From the NCBI GenBank assembly GCA_020226215.1, contig CM035227.1:21331866-21395865 (forward strand): 64,000 bases of DNA. The letters are read 5' to 3'. The notes beneath the pieces were generated by a model. That model was not told the DNA's origin and did not search any database. It was given only the letters and a program-made list of their open reading frames with translations. Below, piece after piece: positions 50,748 through 60,239 of this stretch; position 1 is the first letter of the stretch; the number at the start of each line of letters is the position of its first letter. Source of the stretch: Sindora glabra. Taxonomy: Eukaryota; Streptophyta; Magnoliopsida; Fabales; Fabaceae. The position numbers and the translations under genes are program-made.

Positions 50748-52820
50748 GGTTTAATTTCATTTTTCATTTTCTTAATATATATTCTGTTCGTATTTTATCC
50801 CTCCTAAAATATAAAAATTTATTTTGGTCCTCCTAAAATTAAAATTTGAATACTTTTAATTCTTTTATTAACTTTTCATTAAAGTTAACAAAAAAAGAGG
50901 AAAAATAAAAATAAAAAATTAAATATATAATTTATTTATTCATTAAAATGAGAAAAAATAAAAATAAAAGTAAAATACTCAAAATATTTAATTACTAATT
51001 ATAGTAAATGATATATCAAAATATTTAAAAATAATAAGTAATTTATTTATTCTTCAAAGAAATCAATAAAATTAGTCATTATATTAAAATCATATTTAAT
51101 TATGAATTTAAAATTTATCACAATATATTTAGAGCTTTGTTTTATCTCATTGAATTGAATAATTGATCATTAATAAATTTTAGTATATAATTTATTTTAT
51201 AGTTAAATAATAAGTTATTTTTTATAATCTATTCATCCAATTATGAATTTTTTTACTAAAATTTTTTACATTAAATATCGCTTAAGAAAATAAATTATTA
51301 TTAATAGTTATTCTAAATATGAAATTAATTTACACAATTTAATAAATAATTAATTGTATATTTTCTTTATTATAACAAATAAGTATACTTTGTAATTTTA
51401 GTTTATTATTTATTAAATACACTTAAATTATTTCAACTATATAATTTTTTCTATTTTTCTTTATCACTATTTTCTTTCTTTTCTAGTGTGCTCTTAACTT
51501 GAATATATTTAATTTATAATAAATTAAATATAAAAAAGTATACTTATTTAATATAGAAATAAAAATATGTGATTAATAATTTATTAGTGTGTAAATTAAT
51601 TTTATATTTGGAATAATTTTTAATAATTTATTTATTTATTAAAATGAGAAAAAGAGAAATAAAAGCAAAAAAAATGAAAATACTCAAAATATTTAATCAC
51701 CAATTATACTAAATAATATATCAAAACATGTAAAATAATAATAAGTAATTTATTTATTTTTAATATAATTAGTAAAATTACTAATTATTCTAAAATTATA
51801 TTTAATTAAAATATTTAAATCTATCAAAACATATTTAAAACTTTATTTCATTATAATAGATAGAATAATTGGCTATTAATATATTTAAATATATAATTTA
51901 TTTTATGTTTAAATAATAAATTATTTTTATATTTTTTATTCAATTATAAATTTTCTTTCACCATCAAATTTTTACCTCAAATATCTCTTAAAAAAATAAT
52001 CATTGTTAAAAAGTATTTCAAATATAAAATTAATTTACACACTAATAAATTATTAATTACTTATTTTTATTCTTATATTAAATAAGAATACTTTTTTAAA
52101 TTTAATTTATTATAAATTAAATATACTAAAATTAAAAAGGTCCGGGTATACTGAAAAAGAAAGAAAATAGTGATAACGAAAAAGAGGAGAAAATAATGTA
52201 TGATTAAAATAATTTAAAATTAAAATTATATTTATTTGGTATAGCAATGAAAATATTCAATTATTTATTTATTAGAGTGTGTAAACTAATTTTATATTTG
52301 AGATGAATTTTAATAATAATTAATTTTCTTGAGAGATATTTAATATAAATTTTTTTACTATAAATAAATTTATAATTGGATGAATAAATTATAAAAAATA
52401 ACTTATCATTTAATTATAAAATAAATTATACACTCAAATTCATTAATAATCAATTATTTTATCCATTTTCATAAAATACAACTTCAAATATATTGTGATA
52501 AATTTTAAATTCCTAGTTAAATATGATTTTAATATAATTACTAATTTTATTAATTTCTTTAAAAATAAATAAATTACTTATTTTTTTAAAATATTTTGAT
52601 ATATCATTTACTATAATTAGTGATTACATATTTTAAGTGTTTTCTTATTTTGTTTTATTTTTATTTTTTATTTTTTTCTACTTTTTTTCTGTTTTTTTTT
52701 ACCGTTTACTTTAATAAAAAATTAAAAGTGTTTAAATTTTAATTCTGAGGAGATAAAAATAAATTTTTATATTTCAGGAGACCGAATAAAAATATCAGGG
52801 GACAAAAATAAAATTAACTC
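50748..52820. mobile_element. Long-TIR non-autonomous element with 9-bp target duplication
   Basis: The left end 'ggtttaatttcatttttc' and the reverse complement of the right end 'gagttaattttatttttg' match. Pairing continues inward for about 600-700 bases ('taaaatataaaaatttattt', 'ttactaattatagtaaatga', 'aaaatttatcacaatatatt' all recur in inverted form). An exact 'ataatatta' flanks both ends (50739-50747 and 52821-52829). A third, diverged copy of the arm lies in direct orientation at about 51610-52130. No open frame is present. Length, long TIRs and 9-bp duplication fit a non-autonomous Mutator-type element; the AT-only duplication lowers certainty slightly. Confidence 0.75.
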
Positions 52821-52844
52821 ATAATATTATAACAATCGAAAGCA

Positions 52845-53110
52845 AATTTGAATTTCCTGCATTAATTGTGGGACGGAGTCCCGTTCCCTAATTAAAGTTG
52901 GGTTGAATAAACACCGACACGTGGCAGCTTCGTTTGCCACAAGAGCCCAAGAGCAGTTGGGTGAGGAAGCAGACAAAATAACCTAGCTGTAATTGGACTT
53001 TGGAGGATTGAAAAGCGTCACCCACGGGAGCCACAGGGTGAGAAGGCAGACAAAACAGCTGGCGGCATTTGGAGCGCTGAAGCCCGTTGCATTATATACA
53101 GTACTTGTTC
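52845..53110 (+). promoter_or_regulatory. GC-richer, promoter-like block with internal duplication
   Basis: An abrupt GC-richer block contains 'acacgtggc' (about 52916), a G-box/ABRE-type string. Two related stretches follow: 'gggtgaggaagcagacaaaa' (about 52958) and 'gggtgagaaggcagacaaaa' (about 53036), each followed by 'agct' and a 'tttgga' string. A TATA-like 'attatatacag' lies at about 53091. No coding frame follows downstream, so it may be a promoter remnant or a captured fragment. Confidence 0.35.
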
Positions 53111-54057
53111 GATTTGAATTTACACACTGAAACATAAAATTTTTAATTACAAGAGGGTACTTTTCTTGCCTGAAAACATGAGATCCTGAGGTTTGGAAGT
53201 GTTATTAGTTCTACTTTAATATTATAATTTTAATATTATTTTATTTATATTTTAATAATATAATTGAATAGATATTAAAAGCTAAAAAGTTATTATTTTA
53301 CTTATCAAAATATATTTTTTGCTGTATATTGAGCCATTGATAAGTAGAATATTTTGACATGTGAATATTAAAATTTAGGGAGTGTTTTCATTACTTATTA
53401 AAATGCAAGCACAATAGTACAGCAAGACCTGAAATAAGTAGGTAGGCTTTCTAAAAATCTGCAATTTTGGTCCTTAAAATATAAATTATGTGATTTAAAA
53501 TTTTCTAACTGACAATAATCTAATTTGTTTTACTAAATATTATATTGATACAAATTTGGTGTCCTTGCTAAATTTTCATCAATTTCTTAACCTCAAAAAA
53601 ATCATTTTCGCTTAATATTTCTCCCGTATGAACATGAAATGACTTCTATGTAAACTTGAAGGAAAATTTTAATCTAAATTCTAAAAGTTTGAACAAAATC
53701 AATCAATCAATCAATCATATATGAAAATTTAAATAATTTTAAGAGTTAATTGTTTATAAAATATAATATTTAAAAAATAATGTAATAAATGCTTGAAGAT
53801 CAAATAAAAGATAACATAAGTTGATAGAAATTGATAAAATTAAGCAAAGGACCAAATATACTATTTTATTATTTAAGGGGATTAAAATTGTATAATTTAT
53901 ATTTTAGGAATCAAAATTAAATTTACACCAAAAATTTGTTATTGGTAAAATTAGGATAATAGTAAAAAAAAGAATTTATTTACAAGGAAAAAACTAAACC
54001 ACTCACATTTAATTCGAATTCAAATAAATATATAATTAAAGGACCCTTTAAATGTGT
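53111..54057. other. AT-rich intergenic DNA
   Basis: I see no gene. A short TCAA microsatellite ('atcaatcaatcaatcaat') lies at about 53699-53717. Confidence 0.5.
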
Positions 54058-54140
54058 GGGCTTAAATACCGAATTATGCAAATTTCGTAAACAATTTACC
54101 GTTTTACAGCAGCTTGGAAACATTTTATCAAAATACGCAG

Positions 54141-54370
54141 GGCGCCATTCAAGTTAGCGCCCCTGGGAGTTGAAGGCGCCATTCAAACTGGCGCCCTCCC
54201 CCTTGGAAGCGCCGTTTCAAGTGGCGCCCTCCATGCGGGAGGCGCCATTTTGACTGGCGCCCTCCGTATGGAAGGCGCCATACCAAGAGGCACCCGTTTT
54301 AAAATTTTTTGAAATTTAAATTCAAAATTTAAATTTTAAATTGGGAGGCGCCATTTCATCAGGCGCCTCC
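54141..54370 (+). repeat. Tandem array of GGCGCC palindromes in the MULE terminal repeat
   Basis: GGCGCC-like cores start at 54141, 54175, 54208, 54241 and 54274, a period of 33-34 bp. Each unit is itself an imperfect palindrome: GGCGCC, then 8-9 bases such as 'attcaaact', then GGCGCC, then a CTCC-rich spacer. A sixth unit stands at 54347-54366. The array ends about 10 bp before a TATA box. Repeated palindromes in a MULE terminal repeat are candidate transposase-binding or silencing-target sites; that role is inferred. Confidence 0.85.
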
Positions 54371-54375
54371 CCCCC

Positions 54376-54383
54376 TATTTATA
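54376..54383 (+). promoter_or_regulatory. TATA box of the MULE transposase transcript
   Basis: TATTTATA directly follows the C-rich end of the sixth GGCGCC unit and precedes a pyrimidine-rich leader ('ctcaaaccctcactcaca', about 54397-54415) that would be the transcription start region. The transposase start codon lies about 2.7 kb downstream, so a leader intron is expected. Confidence 0.55.
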
Positions 54384-54639
54384 CCCGTCCCTCCTCCCTC
54401 AAACCCTCACTCACACTTGCGCAGCCGTCTCCTCTCTCAAACCCTCTCACTCAGAAGCCATTTCCCAGTTCTGCTTCTCTTTTTTTTTTTGCAAAACTTG
54501 TAACCACAGTTCGTTCATCAATCATCATCCGTTCTTATTTTTGTACATTGCATTCGGAAGTATTTTTTGCGTTGGAGCAAATCTGATCCCAGTCAACTCT
54601 TGTTTGGTTAGTATATTTGAAGTTTTTATTATTATGTTA

Positions 54640-55460
54640 TATTTTTTTAAATTAATGATTATGATTTATGATATGAAGTGATGATTAAAGAGTTAGAAAA
54701 ATTTCTGTTAGAATTTATAAATTTTATTTATTTAAGTTTTAATATTTTTTCTATTTATATTATAATATTTATTTTATGTTAATATTATAATTTATGATAT
54801 GAAATGATGATCTTGGATTTAGAAAAAATTTATACAAATTTATATGATATGCGATAGTTTATATTTTTTACTGATTAGTATTTTTATATAATTTCTGTAT
54901 GTATATTATAATTTATATTTCATGTTGATTATTATGATTTACGATGGAAAATGATGATTTACGATTTAGGAAAAAATCATATAAATATATGTAATCTGTG
55001 ATAATTTATTATTTTCATATAAATATATGTGATCTGTGATAATTTCTGTTATAATTATAAATTTTATTTGCTTAAATTTTGATATTTTTTATATTTATAT
55101 TATAATATTTATTTTATGTTAATATTATGATTTAAATTGTGAAGTGGTGATCTAGGATTTAGAAAAGATTTATACAAATTTATATGATATGTGATAGTTT
55201 ATATTTTTCACTGGATAGTATTTTTATAATTTCTGTATGGATATTATAATTTATATTTCATGTTGATTATTATTATTTATGATGGGAAATGATGATCTAG
55301 GATTTAAAAAAAAATTTATAAATATATGTGATCTGTGATAGTTTGTGATTTTTATTGGTTAGTGTTTATAGATTTTTTACATTTTTATTAAAATATTTAA
55401 TTTATTTTGATTATTATGGCTTATAATGTGAAGTGATGATCTAGGATTTAGAAAAAATTG
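54640..55460 (+). repeat. Degenerate tandem repeats in the MULE leader
   Basis: Units containing 'gaagtgatgatctaggattt', 'tatgatatgtgatagttt', 'ttggttagtatttttat' and 'ttatatttcatgttgatta' recur with a main period near 340 bp and half-period partial copies. They lie between the TATA box and the transposase start, probably in a long leader intron. No coding text is present. Confidence 0.6.
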
Positions 55461-57074
55461 AAACTTTAACATATTATATTTGTTAGAAAACTAACAAGTT
55501 ATTGACAATATTTTTTTTACAATCAGTAATTATATTTTATAATTTATGACAATATTTTAAATTTTTGTTAATGAAATTTTTTAAATAGTATATTTTAAAT
55601 TTAAAATACATCAACTGAAAGGTCTTGGAGGGTTTACAGTTCGTAAATAATTTATTTCTCATTTCATGTACCTTGCAGATGATTTTCTTTTTTATTTCTT
55701 CAATCATTGTATTAAAAGTTGAAATAGAATATATTGAATAATATTAATTTGATATAATATAATTTTTTTATGCGTCAAGTTATTTTTTAATGATCAAATA
55801 TGTTCTTTTTGAAAAATTCATGTTATGAAAAACGCTGATTGAAATAACTAACTATATATTTTAGTTTTAATGAGATGATTTAGGAATAAAAATTAATTAT
55901 TTTTTAAAATTTATTAATATTTTCTTGATATAAAAATTCGAAAAATATATTTTAAATTGAATATACATGAATAAAATTTTATATATATTGTTTTTTTTAT
56001 TCATTTAATATATTATCTTACATAATAAATTTAATTTAGCGTGATTGTTGCATAATTTTACAATTGATACAATAACATCTAATAACTTTTACTTAAAGAT
56101 TGAAATTATTAAATTATCTAACAAATTTTTTTTTCATGTAGAGGCTTTTTGTTGTTTGCTTCTCCGAATACTTACCTGTTAGTATTTTTAGGAATTTTAT
56201 GCTTATACTATAATTTGTATAAAGTCATAGTGAAAATATTTTTTATATCGGTAGAGAAATTTATTTAGAATATTATGATATTAATAATATAGAATTATTT
56301 ATTTTATATTGATTGTTATGATCTGTGAAGTGAAATTATGATTTAAGATGTGAAGTTATGATTTATGAAAATGTCGTATGACTTTATATGTAATGTGATA
56401 GGTTGTGCTATTAAAATAATAACAAATGAGATAAAAAAGGATGTCCTAATATAGGTGTAACGATCTAAGTGAAAGCCATATTTAGAGAACTGGATCATGT
56501 GAGATCTTAATGTATCATAAGAGAGGTACTAAAAAGGATCCTGAGAAATGTGAATGTAACCAAAAGCCTTGAAAAAGTAGGATACTGTTATTACAAATTT
56601 AGATTTTTTTGCATTTAAATAGTAGATATTGTAGATGGAAGAGTAGTTACCGTACCTGAAAAAAATATAGGTATCCTTGGTTTATTTAGGAAGAATTAAG
56701 ATATATATGGAGGTATTGACAATAATAATGTGTACATACTTTTAGTTGCTATTTGGTAGTAGGTGTGAACGGAGGAAAAAAATCATAAAAATAAGAAAGA
56801 TAGTGTATTTGATTGGCTAACTAATTTAATTAGTATAATTTGTACAAAATCACTAAGAAAAATACTATAGTTGAAAGAGATAAACAAAACCATAGGTAAA
56901 ATTATATAGTCAAATTTTATATTAATTTTGGAAAAGAAATAACTTTAGATTGGTCGAAGAAAATAATCCTATTATTTCGTAGAATTAACAGAATACCTTG
57001 CAAAGTAGTAATACATCGTGTTCATTTTTAATTATAGTATTAAATACTAGTATACTCATTTATGAGAACAAAAT
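55461..57074 (+). other. MULE 5' leader/intron region
   Basis: AT-rich DNA without open frames. Possible splice acceptors stand at 57108 ('ggggtgcag') and 57122 ('attgtgcag'), just before the transposase ATG at 57138. A donor such as 'tttggttagtat' near 54604 would give a leader intron of about 2.5 kb. This structure is inferred. Confidence 0.4.
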
Positions 57075-57137
57075 TTGTATATGAGACTACTTCTCCATGT
57101 GGGGTGCAGCGAGTATTGTGCAGCTAAAAGTAAGAAG

Positions 57138-59912
57138 ATGAAGAAAAGTTTAATTGCGTTTATATATTCAAATGGTACAATTGTTGAGGGATCAGAGGGG
57201 ATAATGTACGATGGACCTCCCCCAAAGGCATTGAAATTAAGAGGATGCAGCAGCATGGATGTTTTGCGGGAGAGAATTCATGGCCGACTGAAGCTTCACG
57301 AAGATCAAGTTGTGGGGAAAATTGTTTACAGGTTTCCACAGCATCAAATAGAGGCTCAGTACATGGCATACGAATTGGACGACGATGAAGACTTAGCATG
57401 CGCGATAGCAAGCTACGAACAACATCCGGCGATGACAGCCATGAAATTGTATGTGGACGTGATCACATCCGAATTGCGCGCTGACAACCTTGGTTTTGAT
57501 GTAAGAGTTCCAAGAACTGCACCACCCGTGGATCCAGCGGTTTATGTTAACACTTGTTGTTCGATGGTGCGGGATGGGCCTCCTTACACAGGTGGATTTA
57601 AGTTCCACATTTCTGATAGTCATACTCCTGCGTTGGACTCATCTGTTGCAGGTGTTTTCCCGGTAAATGCACCACAAACCTTGGTAGGTTCATCAAGTGC
57701 CTTGCCGGTCGTACAAGAAGAATCTATCGATCCCGTATTAATGGATGCCCACCTAGAGTCTGGTTTTGAAGACAATGAGGTGTCCTGTAGTAGCGGTGAC
57801 GATCGTGACACAGATGACGAAGAACGTGCGGCTACACATGCAGATAGTGTACCAACACAGTGTGTGAGGAGTGGTAATGCTGCACAAACATCATATGGTG
57901 TCCCCCAAGCTGCTGTCTTCTCTGACATTGATTGGGATGCGATACGGAATCTAAATGAATTTCCAAAAATAATGAAGCCAACCTATGATTACGACATGGA
58001 TGACTTGCAGGTTAGGCAAGAGTTCGATTGCAAGGAGGCTTTAATTGCTGCAACCAAGCATTACCACATCAGAAGGCACCACAGTTATTACGTGGAGGAG
58101 TCGGATAGCAGAAGATTAAGCGTGAAGTGCGATAAATTTGGGGACCAATGCAATTTCCACCTCAGAGCGTCGAAACTGAAGAATTGTAACACTTAGACCA
58201 TAACTAGATTTTCAGGGCCCCACACATGTGTTAATGCTAGTTTGACACAGGATCACAAGTCTCTGGATTCCGAGTATATCAGTTCCCTGATCCTGGAGAT
58301 GATTAAAATGAAGCAAGATGTTCCAATCTCGCTTATACAAGAGAGGGTGGAAGGCATGTACGGGTACAAGATTTCGTACAGGAAAGCATGGAAGGCGAAA
58401 CAAAAGGCAATTGTCAAGGTGTACGGTGATTGGGATAAATCGTATGAAGTGCTCCCCAAATGGTTAGACATTTTAGGCTACTGTGACCAGGCGCTGTTCA
58501 AGTTGGAGTCCCAAGAATTTGTCACAGCTGATAATCATGTCGATCCGCAGAAACATGTTTTCAACCGAGTTTTCTGGGCTTTCAAGCCATGCATTGCCGC
58601 ATTTCCTTACTGCAAGCAATTCATACAAGTTGATGGCACGCACCTGTATGGCAAGTTCAGGGGCGTGCTACTGATTGCTGCGACCCAGGACGGTAACAAA
58701 TGCCCCGTTCCTCTTGCCTTTGCCATTGTTGATAGGGAGAACTATGAAAACTGGAGTTAGTTTTTGGCATTACTGCGAGTAAATGTCACGAACAAGCAAG
58801 GAATATGCTTGATATCATATCGGCACCGAGCTATCAAAGATGCTGTAGCCACCGAAGGCCTGGGATGGTAGCCTCCTTATGCTTATCACCGGTATTGTAT
58901 CAGACACCTTGCCAGCAATGTTCGTAAGAAGTGCAGGGATGACAATGTGAGGAAAGCTGTCCTTAAGATTGGTATGTGTTATAGCATAAATTCTTTATTG
59001 AACCTTTCATTTATAAATTTGTGCACCTGGTAGTTCATTCTAGTTAACCTTTTTGTCTCCTTCTATTTAGCGTACGAGCCCAGTTGGGGAAAGGCCATGG
59101 AGAGATTGGATAATCTTAGCAAAGTCAATGAGGAGATCCATAAGAAGTTGACCGCTATTCCGAACGAGAAGTAGATGCTTGCTTATCACGAAGGTAGAAG
59201 ATATGGTCATATGACGACTAACATTGTAGAGTGCATCAATGGCCTCTTCAAAGGACTAAGGAAGCTGCCAATCACAGGACTTGTCCAACAAACATACTAT
59301 AGATGCGTCAAGTACTTTGTGGAAAGGGCAAAAGAAGCGCACACTGACCTACAACAAGGACACAGATACGCCAGCAGATTCAGACAGGAGCTTGCGACTA
59401 TCCAGTCACGTGCTTCTTCTTACCACGTTCGTACTTACAATAGAGAAGGGACTAGGTTTGAGGTGGTGGAGGGCCCTGATATGGCCAGGGCGTCATGCGG
59501 AAAGGTCGTCCAGGTGTTATTAGACAAAGGGCAATGTGAATGTGGACAATTCCAAGCATATAGGTATCCCTGCGCTCATATTATTGCTGCCTGTGCCTCA
59601 ATCAACATATCATGGGAACCATATGTCGATGATGTATACAGGCTTGACACGCTGCTCAATTGCTACAAATCTGAGTGGTGGCCTATTGGGGATTGGTCGC
59701 AATGGAATAACCTACCACCATTCCCTGTCCTAGTTCCAAATTATGGAAGATTACGTGCAAGGGGATGACCAAAGTCGACCCGAATCAGAAATGAGATGGA
59801 TTGGCCTCAAGAGAGCGGTGTAAAGCAAAAATACAGTCATTGTAAGATGGAAGGACATAATCGTAGGCGTTGCCCACTGCTTCATGGGGACGAAGGCCTT
59901 TCTACACCTTGA
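57138..59912 (+). pseudogene. MULE transposase with PB1-like N-terminus, disabled
   Basis: The protein runs in one frame from ATG 57138, with an intron at 58972-59070 (ATTG|gtatgt ... tttag|CGTACG). Domains in order: PB1-like N-terminus (IYSNGTIVEGSEGIMYDGPP, about residues 5-105); an acidic linker; a MuDR-type DNA-binding region (FDCKEALIAATKHYHIRRHH ... KCDKFGDQCNFHLRAS); a MULE catalytic core with first Asp in FIQVDGTHLYG (GAT 58632); the YCIRHLASN segment; the presumed catalytic Glu in TTNIVECING (GAG 59229); a SWIM finger CECGQFQAYRYPCAH (about 59535-59580); and a CCHC knuckle near 59830. It would cut and join the element ends. Damage: in-frame stops at 58194, 58758, 58869, 59172 and 59766; the second catalytic Asp (ISDRHR in relatives) is Tyr (TAT 58818-58820); the first knuckle Cys is Tyr (TAC 59832). 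No frameshift is needed to read it. Confidence 0.93.
58972..59070 (+). other. Intron in the MULE transposase gene
   Basis: A 99-bp GT...AG intron follows ...RKAVLKI and splits an Ala codon (G|CG), giving KI-AYEPSWGKAMERL, which matches relatives. Its presence argues that the copy arose by DNA transposition and not through RNA. Confidence 0.85.
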
Positions 59913-60239
59913 TTTTTACTGTTTACTTTGGCATGTATGCTTCAAAGTATGTTAACCAATATCATAAGTGTAACGGTTTCCCACAACTATTTTATTTTTT
60001 ACGGTTGTAAATTTGCACATCATTATGTATATAAAGGTTACCCCATTACTAGTAATGTGGAATTTTTTATTATCTGACATTTTATGATATTATTTATATA
60101 TATTGCACCTTAAATTTAAGACAGTTTATGATATTATTTATGATATTAGTTATGCCTTAAGGCTGTACTTTAAATTGGACAACATCTTTAAGTTTGTGTG
60201 TGTTTAAATTTCATTCCAATGCAATGCCTGTCGTGTCAG
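59913..60239 (+). promoter_or_regulatory. Spacer with candidate PMD-gene promoter
   Basis: The 327-bp spacer separates the two genes. TATATAAAG at 60028-60036 is a good TATA box about 204 bp before the PMD start codon. It also must contain the transposase 3' end. Short duplicated text ('ttatgatattatttat') occurs at about 60083 and 60126. Confidence 0.5.

Noticed and set aside
54341..54586. 81-codon plus frame at the start of the MULE
   Set aside because: It begins inside the GGCGCC array and crosses the TATA box; it is promoter and leader sequence without domain features.
57056..57928. Minus-strand frames opposite the MULE transposase
   Set aside because: They are antisense shadows of the coding strand; no domain is recognised in them.
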